A stretch of DNA of 64,000 bases, taken from positions 248,001 through 312,000 of the forward strand of contig NZ_QBKT01000006.1 of assembly GCF_003054265.1 (NCBI RefSeq), in the 5' to 3' direction. The first letter of the stretch is position 1; each line of letters begins with the position of its first letter. Under the pieces are notes generated by a model. That model ran no database searches, had not been told where the DNA came from, and saw nothing but the letters and a program-made list of their open reading frames with translations. This document shows positions 8,103 through 16,089 of the stretch, in pieces. The position numbers were made by a program, and so were the translations under genes. Source of the stretch: Kordia periserrulae (GTDB lineage: Bacteria > Bacteroidota > Bacteroidia > Flavobacteriales > Flavobacteriaceae).

Positions 8103-8861
8103 CTATATACTATACTTCTTCAAAGAAAGCGTTTTTCCGTCAAATTCGCCGTAGGTATAATATTGAATCCAATCGCCTAAGTTCACGTAACGACTGTTCT
8201 CGTTGAGGTCAATTTCTAAAGGCAAATGACGATGTCCGAAGATAAAATAATCGTAGTGTTTGGTTTCCAGTTTACGCTTGCAGTATTGTACTAACCATTC
8301 GTTTTCTTCACCTAAAAATTTGGCATCTTCGTCACCTGAAATCAATTTATTTTTAACGGACATGTATTGTCCCAATCGTACACCTAAATCGGGATGTAAC
8401 CAGCGAAAACACCATTGAAAAAACTTGTTGGTAAACACCTTTTTCATGCGTTTGTAACCTTTGTCATCTGGACCCAATCCGTCACCGTGACCAATTAAAA
8501 AAGTGGTATCGTTAAACGTAAATTCTTGCGGTTTTCGGTACACGGGAATGTTGAGTTCTTTCTCAAAATAATCATTCATCCATAAATCGTGATTTCCCAC
8601 AAAAAAATAAATCGGAATGCCTTTGTCGCTCAAATCTGCCAGTTTTCCCAGCACACGTACAAATCCTTTGGGAACTACGGTTTTGTATTCAAACCAAAAA
8701 TCGAACAAATCGCCCAACAAGAAAATAGCGGCAGCATCGTGCTCAATTTCGTTTAGCCATGCTACAAATTTTTTCTCTCTCGGAAAACTAGCTTCCGCCG
8801 TGGGCGCACCCAAATGGTTGTCGGAAGAGAAGTATATTTTTTTTCCTTTGGGAATGTTCAT
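8103..8861 (-). CDS. lpxH: UDP-2,3-diacylglucosamine diphosphatase (LpxH type)
   Basis: A 252-residue calcineurin-like metallophosphoesterase. The dinuclear-metal motifs are complete: SDNHLG (Asp14, His16), GDLFDFW (Asp51), GNHDLW (Asn90, His91), GHGDGLG (His125) and GHRHLP near residue 216. LpxH hydrolyses UDP-2,3-diacylglucosamine to lipid X at the inner-membrane surface, the fourth step of lipid A synthesis. The YMSVKNKLISGDEDAKF insert resembles the lipid-capping helices of LpxH. It is followed downstream by repeats and preceded by queD on the same strand. Confidence 0.88.
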   Translation of the reverse strand: MNIPKGKKIYFSSDNHLGAPTAEASFPREKKFVAWLNEIEHDAAAIFLLGDLFDFWFEYKTVVPKGFVRVLGKLADLSDKGIPIYFFVGNHDLWMNDYFEKELNIPVYRKPQEFTFNDTTFLIGHGDGLGPDDKGYKRMKKVFTNKFFQWCFRWLHPDLGVRLGQYMSVKNKLISGDEDAKFLGEENEWLVQYCKRKLETKHYDYFIFGHRHLPLEIDLNENSRYVNLGDWIQYYTYGEFDGKTLSLKKYSI

Positions 8862-8949
8862 ATTGTAAATATAGTAATTCTTGTATTCCTATGAGGATGG
8901 AATCTTTTTCTAAGGAATGTATTAGTCACATCGAGCGCAGTTGAGATGC

Positions 8950-9402
8950 TTATTCGTTATCGCTCGCAAACCATTCTGCACACGATGAATCCGTTTCTTG
9001 CAGTCGTAGCGAGAACAACTGAATTTCTTTCGGAAGTCTATTTTTTATTTTTTCAGCAAAATCAATCACCATATTTTCACTTGTTGGTTGGTAATCTGCC
9101 AAAATCACATTGTGCCCTTCTTCACGCATCGTTAATGCCAGACTCAAATGTGGTGTATTTTTGTTGAATACAATTGCGTGGTCAAATACATCTACGACTT
9201 CTTCTTTGACAATTTTTTTCAAATCGCTAAAGTCAATCACCATTCCCCATTTTACATTCGAATTGTCTGTAATAGGCGTTCCAATCACGGTTACCGAAAG
9301 TTTATAACTATGTCCGTGTACATTTTTACATTTCCCGTCGTAGCCGTACAGTGCGTGACCAGTTTCAAAATTAAATTGCTTTGTAATGCGAATTTTGCTC
9401 AT
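8950..9402 (-). CDS. queD: 6-carboxytetrahydropterin synthase QueD/PTPS
   Basis: A 150-residue member of the 6-pyruvoyl-tetrahydropterin synthase family that converts 7,8-dihydroneopterin triphosphate to 6-carboxytetrahydropterin for queuosine. Zinc ligands His16, His29 and His31 and the catalytic Cys25 are seen in GHALYGYDGKCKNVHGH. ATG at 9402 is preferred over a TTG at 9414 because the conserved protein begins there and AGAAGGAA precedes it, one of very few Shine-Dalgarno-like sites in the window. lpxH follows about 90 bases downstream. Confidence 0.9.
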   Translation of the reverse strand: MSKIRITKQFNFETGHALYGYDGKCKNVHGHSYKLSVTVIGTPITDNSNVKWGMVIDFSDLKKIVKEEVVDVFDHAIVFNKNTPHLSLALTMREEGHNVILADYQPTSENMVIDFAEKIKNRLPKEIQLFSLRLQETDSSCAEWFASDNE

Positions 9403-9549
9403 GTTCCTTCTCAATTATGCGGCAAAGATAGTTTTTTTTGGTTTTAGGAGTTGTTAAAATCGTTTTTAGGTCTTTGGTGTTGGGTTTTTGTATTGGAATC
9501 TAGAGTTTAGAATCAAGACGCTGGATTTTTTGGTTGTTTTATGACAGTT

Positions 9550-10713
9550 TTACTTTTTAAAATATGCTTTCGGAAGTTGTTCTTTTATGTTTTTAAATGG
9601 AAAATTAAAATCTTCCATTGGAGTTTCCTCAAAAGATATAAAATGCGGAATTGAGATATTTTGTATGCTTCTTCTGGGATATAATTCTCTTACAGTTTCT
9701 TTTTCTTTATAGTTTAATAATTTGTAGGTTTTGCTGAATTTCTCTAACGCAATACTGTCATACTGTTTTTGATAAGCTTCATTCAAAATATTATTAAAAA
9801 TGGTGTTGTGTTTAAAATCAGAATCTAAATCATACAAACAAACGAATTGCTTATTTTCAGTTATTAGCTCATCAAGTTTTTTTGAGAAAGTATCCACGCT
9901 GTATTTTTCTTTTCCAATGTAAAATTCATTATGTATAAGAAATAGAAATTGACTTTTAGCAGGCTCAAAATAGTCTATGGACGGATAAAAGTTATTATAC
10001 TGTACAGGAACTTTACTACCTATTTTTGCTTCATAGTGTATATTTCGAATCGGTGTGATGTATTGTCTATACAAATCATAACCTCTTTCAATTCTGTCTT
10101 CAATAATGTTATATGTTACATCATTAACCGCAAAAAAAACGATGGCGTTTATTTTAATCATTTCAAAAAATAAAGCCTCCAAATCCCTCATTTTAGTATC
10201 ATTATCACATATGAAAGCGATTCTTCTTAATGCATGATGAAATGACACATCATCATGACTAAAGACAAAATCAATGAGTTCTTCAGGTTTTGCATATTTA
10301 TCATTAAGTTGAAGCTTAAATTCATTTGAATTAGGCACTTTTCCGAATCTCACATAGATGAATGCTGTTTCACGGCTTGGCTCAAAAAGCCTATAGTTTG
10401 TAAACTTTGGTAATGTAATTTCTAGTATAGGTAATATAGTATCCTTTTCATACGTGAGTTTTTGAAATATTAGAGAATCTTTATAAATGGTAGTTGGAAA
10501 GGTGTGGTTTAAAAAAGTAAGACTATTATTTTTAATTTCCACTGGATAACTCTTCCAAATGCTTCCATCATCACTTAAAGAAATGCTATCAGTATTGATT
10601 TTTATATAAGGATATAAGCCATTAATTTGGCTCCAAGTTCCGTAGTATTGCTCTGTTTTTGAACAGGAAAAAGCTAAGATGGAAACGATAGATAGTAAGA
10701 TAATTTTCTTCAT
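9550..10713 (-). CDS. hypothetical lipoprotein
   Basis: A 387-residue protein of unknown function. The N-terminus MKKIILLSIVSILAFSC is a lipoprotein signal with Cys17 lipidated. A segment around residues 120-200 (EELIDFV...AFICDNDTKMRDLEALFFEMIKINAIVFFAV) vaguely resembles the periplasmic ExbD/TolR domain, but that is a weak impression. The frame stays open upstream to 10806 only because an R2 repeat is translated there, so ATG 10713 is chosen. The crotonase gene is upstream on the same strand. Its base composition is more AT-rich than its neighbours. Confidence 0.7.
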   Translation of the reverse strand: MKKIILLSIVSILAFSCSKTEQYYGTWSQINGLYPYIKINTDSISLSDDGSIWKSYPVEIKNNSLTFLNHTFPTTIYKDSLIFQKLTYEKDTILPILEITLPKFTNYRLFEPSRETAFIYVRFGKVPNSNEFKLQLNDKYAKPEELIDFVFSHDDVSFHHALRRIAFICDNDTKMRDLEALFFEMIKINAIVFFAVNDVTYNIIEDRIERGYDLYRQYITPIRNIHYEAKIGSKVPVQYNNFYPSIDYFEPAKSQFLFLIHNEFYIGKEKYSVDTFSKKLDELITENKQFVCLYDLDSDFKHNTIFNNILNEAYQKQYDSIALEKFSKTYKLLNYKEKETVRELYPRRSIQNISIPHFISFEETPMEDFNFPFKNIKEQLPKAYFKK

Positions 10714-10768
10714 CAGAATACAGTTAGTTTCCAACAACGCATCAAATTTTGTACCTTTTTTACGGATT

Positions 10769-10794
10769 GGATTCCTGCCTTCGCAGGAATGACA
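10769..10794 (+). repeat. R2 palindromic repeat
   Basis: GGATTCCTGCCTTCGCAGGAATGACA with an 8-base perfect stem ATTCCTGC/GCAGGAAT and loop CTTC. It sits between the crotonase stop and the lipoprotein start. Confidence 0.9.
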
Positions 10795-10806
10795 AAAAAC
10801 AAACAA

Positions 10807-11574
10807 CTACTTCCGAAACTTCGCTAGTGCATTCTTGGTAAAGTCAGATAAAACCAATGTTCCTGAAAGTTCAGCACGTTCAGCTAACAATTCATCCCAG
10901 TTTTCGGTGCCTTCCCAGAGTATTTTTTTCATGCCCACCAACGCATCCGGATTGTAAGAAGCGAGTTTTGCTGCAAAGAGTTCCACTTCTTTATCTAGTT
11001 CTGCTTGGGTTTCAAAGACTTTGGCATACAAACCTTTTTCTTTTGCCCAATACGCGGTTTTCCATTCGCTTGGTGCTAGACTTAGTTCTGAAAATCCTGC
11101 TTTTCCGATTCTATTTTGTACAGCAGGAGCAATGACAAACGGACCAATTCCGATGGTCAATTCTGAAAGTTTGATGGAAGCTGCTTCGGTTGCCATCGCA
11201 TAATCACAGGCAGAAATCAATCCAACGCCGCCGCCCACAGCTTTTCCTTGCACACGACCAATGATGAGTTTTCCGCACGTACGCATCGCGTTAATCACAT
11301 TCGCGAAACCGCTAAAAAAGGTTTTTCCATCTTCCAAATTGTCAATCGCGACGAGTTCGTCAAAGGAAGCACCGGCACAAAATGCACGGTCGCCTTCACT
11401 TTTGAGAATAATCACATGTACAGCATCGTTTTCTGCAAGCTTATTCAATTCGTTCGTCAATCGTTCTAACAATTCGCTAGGAAACGAATTACTGGCAGGA
11501 TGTCCAAATTCAATCGTAGCGATGTTGTTTTGAATGCTGGTATATAAACTTCCGTTTGGGCGTGTTGTGGTCAT
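10807..11574 (-). CDS. enoyl-CoA hydratase/isomerase (crotonase) family protein
   Basis: A 255-residue crotonase-fold protein. The oxyanion-hole segments are present: FCAGAS at 65-70 and GGGVG at 114-118. In classical hydratases two glutamates act (Glu144 and Glu164 of rat crotonase). Here the first position falls on Gly118 (GGGVGLISACD) while the second is kept as Glu138 (KLSELTIGIGP). So a one-Glu enzyme, for example an isomerase-like or atypical hydratase, is likely. ATG 11574 is preferred to a TTG at 11598. It is upstream of the lipoprotein gene. Pathway unknown; acyl-CoA catabolism is the general expectation. Confidence 0.82.
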   Translation of the reverse strand: MTTTRPNGSLYTSIQNNIATIEFGHPASNSFPSELLERLTNELNKLAENDAVHVIILKSEGDRAFCAGASFDELVAIDNLEDGKTFFSGFANVINAMRTCGKLIIGRVQGKAVGGGVGLISACDYAMATEAASIKLSELTIGIGPFVIAPAVQNRIGKAGFSELSLAPSEWKTAYWAKEKGLYAKVFETQAELDKEVELFAAKLASYNPDALVGMKKILWEGTENWDELLAERAELSGTLVLSDFTKNALAKFRK

Positions 11575-11658
11575 TTTTTTTGATTTTTTGCTATTCAAAT
11601 GTAGTGAATTTTTTGAACCAAGAGTTTAGAGTCAGGAGTCAAGACTTTTTTGTTTCAA

Positions 11659-11706
11659 AGTAGTTCTCGATACAATTTTTCTATGAAAAATCACTCAAAC
11701 AGACGC
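11659..11706 (-). repeat. family-R1 hairpin repeat
   Basis: Minus-strand unit with inner stem ATTTTTC/GAAAAAT followed by TGTATCGAGAACT. The 5' flank is diverged (CGCGTCTGTTTGAGTG), so the outer stem is weaker here. Confidence 0.7.
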
Positions 11707-11720
11707 GTTGTGATTCAAAG

Positions 11721-11769
11721 AGATTCCTGCCTTAGTTCGACAAGCTCAGTACGAGCTGCAGGAATGACA
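11721..11769 (-). repeat. R2 palindromic repeat, long-loop form
   Basis: AGATTCCTGCC ... GCAGGAATGACA with an insert containing GTTCGACAAGCTCAGTACGAG. It is equivalent to the copy at 7271-7319 in inverted orientation. Confidence 0.75.
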
Positions 11770-11814
11770 AAGACAGTTCTAAGCAAGTCTAAAATTCTAA
11801 CATCTCTAAAAAAT

Positions 11815-13155
11815 CTAAAGATTCTGCGCATTCGCTTTGGGAACAAATTCTTTTCTAAAAAGATACACCAGTGGAAATCCGCGTGCAATCATCCATAAGG
11901 TAAAGGCTATCCAAACTGCGTACAGTTTTATATCGAACCAATCTAATAGTAAAATGGTTGGTACAAATACTAAAAAAGTTGAAAATAACAGCACGTTTCG
12001 CAGCATCGCCATTCTTCCCAATCCTTTGAAGATTCCGTCAAAAATAAAGGCAATCGCACAAATGGGTTGCATTGCCAACACAAGCCAAAAAACAGCATAG
12101 AATTCGTTCAGAACTTCGGCTTCTTGTGTAAATATTCGTCCAATAGGAAAGTATAGAATTCCGCCAAGAATACACATTACAACACCGATAATGATGGCAT
12201 ATTGTATCAATCGTTGACTGAGTTGTACCATTTCAACATAGTTTTGTTCGCCGTACAATTTCCCAGATAATATGTTTCCTGCACTGGAATAACCGTCAAT
12301 GACAAACGCGCCAAATAGCCAAATGTTGAGCAAAACCGTATAAGCTGCACTGTACGCTGCCCCGTATTTGGTGGCAAACGCCGTTCCGAAATATAATGCG
12401 GTGTTGAGCGCAATGGTTCTTATAACTAAGTTGAGAATCATGCCCGCCATTCTTGGTAATTCTTTGTGAAAAGGCAGGTAGATTTTTAACGGAATTTGTG
12501 TTTTGCTCAGCAAAAGTGCTACAGATAATATCGCCATAAATATTTGTGCAATGACACTGGCATACGCCGCGCCTTCTACGTGCATGGCAGGAATAACATT
12601 TGGAATTCCATATACGAAAGCAAAGTCCAATCCGATGTTGAGTAAAGTTCCTAAAATGGCAATCACCATAGGAATTAGGGTGTTTTGTAAACCTCTAAAG
12701 ACACCAAAAATCGCGAAGGTTAATAGCGTAAATGGCAATCCAAAGATGCGAATTTGGAAGTATGAAAAGCTGTAACCCAACGTAATGCCTTTTGCATTGT
12801 AAAAGCGTAAAATGTATTCTGCAAACGGATAGCTAATGGCAATTACGATAAAACTAATCAGTAAAATAATAGCAATTGCTTGTGCAGGCAAGGTTTTGAT
12901 ATCATCTAGTTTGTCAGCGCCTAAGTATTGTGAAACCAAGGCAGAAATTGCGCTTCGGGTTTGTCCAAAAACCCACACGAGCATTGAAATAAACGCTCCA
13001 GCAATTCCGACAGCGGCTAAGGCTTCTGTAGCATGCAAATCGACGTTTCCGACTACGGCGGTGTCTGTGATAGACAAAAGCGGTTCGGCAACTCCTGAAA
13101 TTAATGCAGGAATTGCAAGTTTGTTAACGAGTGATGTGGTGACTTTTGTTTTCAA
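11815..13155 (-). CDS. MATE family efflux transporter (DinF-like)
   Basis: A 446-residue membrane protein with about 12 hydrophobic segments and the MATE N-terminal signature PALISGVAEPLLSITDTAVVG, which matches the DinF/NorM-like branch. It should export cationic or lipophilic compounds across the inner membrane by Na+ or H+ antiport. The start TTG at 13155 overlaps the GNAT stop codon by 4 bases (TTGA), which indicates translational coupling. No in-frame ATG exists before the first transmembrane helix. The drug or metabolite exported is unknown. Confidence 0.88.
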   Translation of the reverse strand: MKTKVTTSLVNKLAIPALISGVAEPLLSITDTAVVGNVDLHATEALAAVGIAGAFISMLVWVFGQTRSAISALVSQYLGADKLDDIKTLPAQAIAIILLISFIVIAISYPFAEYILRFYNAKGITLGYSFSYFQIRIFGLPFTLLTFAIFGVFRGLQNTLIPMVIAILGTLLNIGLDFAFVYGIPNVIPAMHVEGAAYASVIAQIFMAILSVALLLSKTQIPLKIYLPFHKELPRMAGMILNLVIRTIALNTALYFGTAFATKYGAAYSAAYTVLLNIWLFGAFVIDGYSSAGNILSGKLYGEQNYVEMVQLSQRLIQYAIIIGVVMCILGGILYFPIGRIFTQEAEVLNEFYAVFWLVLAMQPICAIAFIFDGIFKGLGRMAMLRNVLLFSTFLVFVPTILLLDWFDIKLYAVWIAFTLWMIARGFPLVYLFRKEFVPKANAQNL

Positions 13156-13661
13156 AAAATGCGTTCGTAACAGTGAAACGGATATATACTTTGCTTTGGA
13201 AAGTAAATATCGTCTAGTTTTTTATAGCCGCGAAGTTCGTAAAACTTTTGGTTTCTTAGGTTCTTACTAAAGGTGTCTAATCTTATGGAGCGATAATTAT
13301 TTTTTATCGCGTAGTTTTCGGCAAAATTCATTAAAAACTGTGCATAGCCTTTTCCTTGTGCTTTTGGGTGAATTGCCAAGCGGTGAATGTAGAGATTGTT
13401 TCCATCTGGCGAAAGCCAATTTACAGCTTTATATTCTTCGTCCATTAAGGTAGAAATCACGATGCAACCTACAATTTCATCCGTTTCTAACAATACGTAC
13501 AGCTCATTTCGTATAACATCTTGCTCAAAAGCGGCGCGATTTGGATAGTGCTCATTCCATTGAAAAATGTTCTTTTCAATCATATATGCAGCACAGGCTT
13601 TGGTGATAATTAACAAAGAATCAATGTCTTGAGAAGTGGCTTTGCGAATGTATAAACTCAT
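13152..13661 (-). CDS. GNAT family N-acetyltransferase
   Basis: A 169-residue GCN5-related acetyltransferase. Acetyl-CoA-binding motif A is visible as HRLAIHPKAQGKGYAQFLM (near 115-133), followed by motif B-like SIRLDTFSKNLRNQKFYELRGYK. It transfers an acetyl group from acetyl-CoA to an unknown amine. It is the first gene of a two-gene operon with the MATE exporter (4-base overlap), which hints at a shared detoxification role; that link is inference. Confidence 0.88.
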   Translation of the reverse strand: MSLYIRKATSQDIDSLLIITKACAAYMIEKNIFQWNEHYPNRAAFEQDVIRNELYVLLETDEIVGCIVISTLMDEEYKAVNWLSPDGNNLYIHRLAIHPKAQGKGYAQFLMNFAENYAIKNNYRSIRLDTFSKNLRNQKFYELRGYKKLDDIYFPKQSIYPFHCYERIF

Positions 13662-13737
13662 ATATTTTTTGTACTGCGATTGAACAACTAAAGATATTTT
13701 AAAAAATTGAAAAATAATGTGTGAACCAAAAAATGAT

Positions 13738-13745
13738 TACTTTTG
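13738..13745 (+). promoter_or_regulatory. -7 box TACTTTTG upstream of universal stress gene
   Basis: An exact TAnnTTTG match 15 bases before the ATG at 13761, implying a very short leader. No TTG sits at the right spacing for a -33 box. Confidence 0.5.
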
Positions 13746-13760
13746 CAAAAAGTAAAGACC

Positions 13761-14555
13761 ATGAATCATATTTTAGTTCCTATCGGAGAATCTACCAATG
13801 CGAAGAACACTTTACAGTACGCCATTGACTTTGCGAAAGCGATGGATGCCAAAGTATTTGTGTTTAGAGCGTTTAAAATACCGTCTAAAGCAGGAACCAT
13901 TTTAAATGTTGACGAAATTGTAAGTCGCGAAACTACTACGTATGTGAAAGAAGTGGTGGAAAGTGTTGACTTAAAAGGTGTAGATGTTTCTGTAATTTCT
14001 GCGAAAGGAAATGTGATTGACAGCATTAATGCTATTGACAAAGAGTTAGGAATTGACTTGATTATTATTGGCCCGAGAAGCAATTCTATCAAAGAAGAAG
14101 TCTTTTTGGGAAGTACTTCGGGAAGTATTGTGAAACAAACGGATATTTCTGTGCTGGTTGTGCCAGAAGGATATGTGTTTCAACCAATTAAAAAGGTGTT
14201 GACGGCTATTAAGTCTGGAATTATCAAACGCAAAGAAGTGTTGAAACCATTGGAAACTATTTTAGAAGTTTTTGATGCAAAAATGCAATTACTACAAATA
14301 AAAACGCCTGATTTTTTACCTGAAGATTTAGAGTTTCACTCGGAATTGGCAGCCATTACTTCTGGTTATAAAAGCTCCGAAAATTCAACCTTGTTTCAAG
14401 GTGTATTGGAGCATTTGAACGCTAATAATCCAGACATGATTTGTGTGTTTAGACGCAAACGCGGATTTTTCCAAAAACTTTGGATGCAGAATTCTATTAA
14501 AAAAGTAGATTTCGAAAGTCGCTTGCCATTATTGGTTTTAAAAGGGACTGAATAA
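13761..14555 (+). CDS. universal stress protein (tandem UspA domains)
   Basis: A 264-residue protein made of an N-terminal UspA domain (MNHILVPIGESTNAKN... with the ATP-binding-type segment GPRSNSIKEEVFLGSTSGSIVKQTDISVLVVP near 105-140) and a degenerate second Usp-like half. UspA proteins are cytoplasmic stress-linked nucleotide-binding proteins. The start is the ATG at 13761, just after a TAnnTTTG box; an in-frame TTG at 13743 lies inside that box and is rejected. A strong hairpin terminator follows. Confidence 0.88.
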   Translation: MNHILVPIGESTNAKNTLQYAIDFAKAMDAKVFVFRAFKIPSKAGTILNVDEIVSRETTTYVKEVVESVDLKGVDVSVISAKGNVIDSINAIDKELGIDLIIIGPRSNSIKEEVFLGSTSGSIVKQTDISVLVVPEGYVFQPIKKVLTAIKSGIIKRKEVLKPLETILEVFDAKMQLLQIKTPDFLPEDLEFHSELAAITSGYKSSENSTLFQGVLEHLNANNPDMICVFRRKRGFFQKLWMQNSIKKVDFESRLPLLVLKGTE

Positions 14556-14576
14556 CTAAGAAATATTCAATACTCA

Positions 14577-14612
14577 AAAGCTGCTTATGATTATACGTAA
14601 GCAGCTTTTTTT
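14577..14612 (+). terminator. intrinsic terminator of universal stress gene
   Basis: AAAGCTGCTTA / TAAGCAGCTTT stem with a 10-base loop and a T7 tract. Confidence 0.88.
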
Positions 14613-14704
14613 ATGATTAGCCGTCAAAAATTGTAAGTTTTTTATTTAATAAATAATTATATTTATATACAATTTTGTAATTATACATCTAAAAAACTAG
14701 TAGT

Positions 14705-14917
14705 ATGAAAAAACATATCCACTTTCCTGAGCTATCCAAAACAAGAATTTGGAGTTTTAACAACATGTACGCGAGCGATAAAAATTCGAATGATAGACAC
14801 AGTTGCGATAAAAAAACCTGTGACAAGCAAACCTGTGTATATACTTGTAAAAACACATGTGAAACTTGTGAAAATACGCATTGTCCAGGAAATACAGAGA
14901 AAGTTTGCTGTGCGTAA
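14705..14917 (+). CDS. Cys-rich small peptide with repeated Thr-Cys units
   Basis: A 70-residue peptide. The basic N-terminus (MKKHIHFPELSKTRIW) looks like a leader, and the C-terminal half has nine cysteines, five of them in Thr-Cys pairs spaced 3-5 residues apart (KTC, QTC, YTC, NTC, ETC). The segment VYTCKNTC is shared with the next peptide (VYTCHETC). That similarity and the shared neighbourhood suggest related post-translationally modified or metal-binding peptides. No modification enzyme is nearby. Function unknown; a metallothionein-like role is an alternative. Confidence 0.6.
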   Translation: MKKHIHFPELSKTRIWSFNNMYASDKNSNDRHSCDKKTCDKQTCVYTCKNTCETCENTHCPGNTEKVCCA

Positions 14918-15029
14918 TAGAATCTTTTTTAAAGTATATTTTGTGTTATTTGTGTGTTTTTATATTCATAATGAGTGCTTTTCATCTTTGCTTTTGTAAC
15001 TTTAGGAATTAACCAAAAACTTTTACAGT

Positions 15030-15197
15030 ATGAAAAAAAGAAATGTCAAAAACTTACAGCTGCGAAAAAAAGTAATCAGTAGTTTAAAAGGAGAAGCTCT
15101 AAAAGGACAATTCAGAAGAGGTTCTGATAATCCAGATTGTAGCGGTGATACAGCAATTGTATATACGTGTCACGAAACATGTAATAAACAAGAATAA
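15030..15197 (+). CDS. class I lanthipeptide-like precursor peptide
   Basis: A 55-residue ORF. Its leader (MKKRNVKNLQLRKKVISSL) matches the Bacteroidota pattern xLxLxKxxISxL seen in class I lanthipeptide precursors. The core holds three cysteines with Ser/Thr partners, ending VYTCHETCNKQE. The element TTAACCAAAA precedes the ATG by 11 bases, as for several other precursors in the window. A terminator hairpin follows within 20 bases. No LanB or LanC gene is in the window, so modification is inferred from the leader only. Confidence 0.65.
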   Translation: MKKRNVKNLQLRKKVISSLKGEALKGQFRRGSDNPDCSGDTAIVYTCHETCNKQE

Positions 15198-15213
15198 AAA
15201 TAAGACAGGAAAC

Positions 15214-15240
15214 AAGCGAGTTGAACGACTCGCTTTTTTT
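15214..15240. terminator. bidirectional terminator between convergent genes
   Basis: AAGCGAGT / ACTCGCTT stem followed by a T tract. It lies after the peptide gene (+) and at the end of the hydrolase gene (-). Confidence 0.8.
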
Positions 15241-16087
15241 ATGCTTTGATAAACTCGATGGTAGTTTGTACGACTTCTGCTAAATCGGTTGGCAATGCTG
15301 TTTCTTTCCACGGATGACGCGCACCAAATACATGATTGGCATTTTCAATCAAATGCAATGTGCTTTTTGGATTCCATTGGTGTAAATTTTTGGCTTCTTC
15401 AAGCGAAACAGCAACATCTGTTGTTCCGTGAATGATTAAGTGTGGAATTTGCAGTTTTTTTGCAGCACGTTCAATATTCAGGCGAATAGTATTCTCTTGA
15501 AAATCTTCAAAAAACTGATAATAATGTGGCATTTCTTGCTTCGTTCTGCCATTAATTACATAATACACACCTGTTTCTTTCCACTTTTTTAAATCTTCTC
15601 CTTGCGGGAATCGGGATGCGTAATCGGAAACGCCAGCCCAAGAAATTACGTTGGAAATATTTGATGCTTCTGCAGCTTTTATAGTAACAATTCCGCCGCC
15701 GCGAGAATGTCCGATGAGCGAAATCTGTTGCGAATTAATTTCTGAAGAAAAAGGAAAATCAGTATGTGTTACAAAATCCAGCACAAACTCCAAATCATTG
15801 AGTTCTTTGGTATAATTGTTTTCGCCAAAAGCTTTCAAATCGGGAAAATCAATCGGTTGTTCCATCGTGCCGCCGTTATGTGAAAAATTGAATTTCACAA
15901 AGAAAAACCCTGCTTTGGCAAATGCTTCTGCGACCAAATTCCACGCGCCCCAATCTTTAAAACCTTTATATCCATGGCAAAAAACCACTAAAGGCTTCGG
16001 CTGACCGTTCTTTGTGAAAAAGTAATCTACTAGGATGTTTTTATCGCCTTTGCGCGTTACAATGTTGTTTATAAGCTTCTGCATCAT
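15239..16087 (-). CDS. alpha/beta hydrolase
   Basis: A 282-residue alpha/beta-hydrolase-fold protein without signal peptide. The nucleophile elbow is GHSRGGG (Ser near residue 127), preceded by the oxyanion region VVFCHGYKGFKDWGAW. The catalytic Asp is probable in HGTTDVAVS and the His in ENANHVFGARHPW. This is the dienelactone-hydrolase-like/serine peptidase-like class, and the substrate is unknown. ATG 16087 is 2 bases after the stop of the AddB-like gene, so it is the second gene of that operon. Confidence 0.85.
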   Translation of the reverse strand: MMQKLINNIVTRKGDKNILVDYFFTKNGQPKPLVVFCHGYKGFKDWGAWNLVAEAFAKAGFFFVKFNFSHNGGTMEQPIDFPDLKAFGENNYTKELNDLEFVLDFVTHTDFPFSSEINSQQISLIGHSRGGGIVTIKAAEASNISNVISWAGVSDYASRFPQGEDLKKWKETGVYYVINGRTKQEMPHYYQFFEDFQENTIRLNIERAAKKLQIPHLIIHGTTDVAVSLEEAKNLHQWNPKSTLHLIENANHVFGARHPWKETALPTDLAEVVQTTIEFIKA

Positions 16088-16089
16088 GA

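Noticed and set aside
11735-11760. GTTCGACAAGCTCAGTACGAG as a possible attachment site
   Set aside because: The same words occur in the R2 long-loop repeats and downstream of rtcB, so it is part of a dispersed repeat family.
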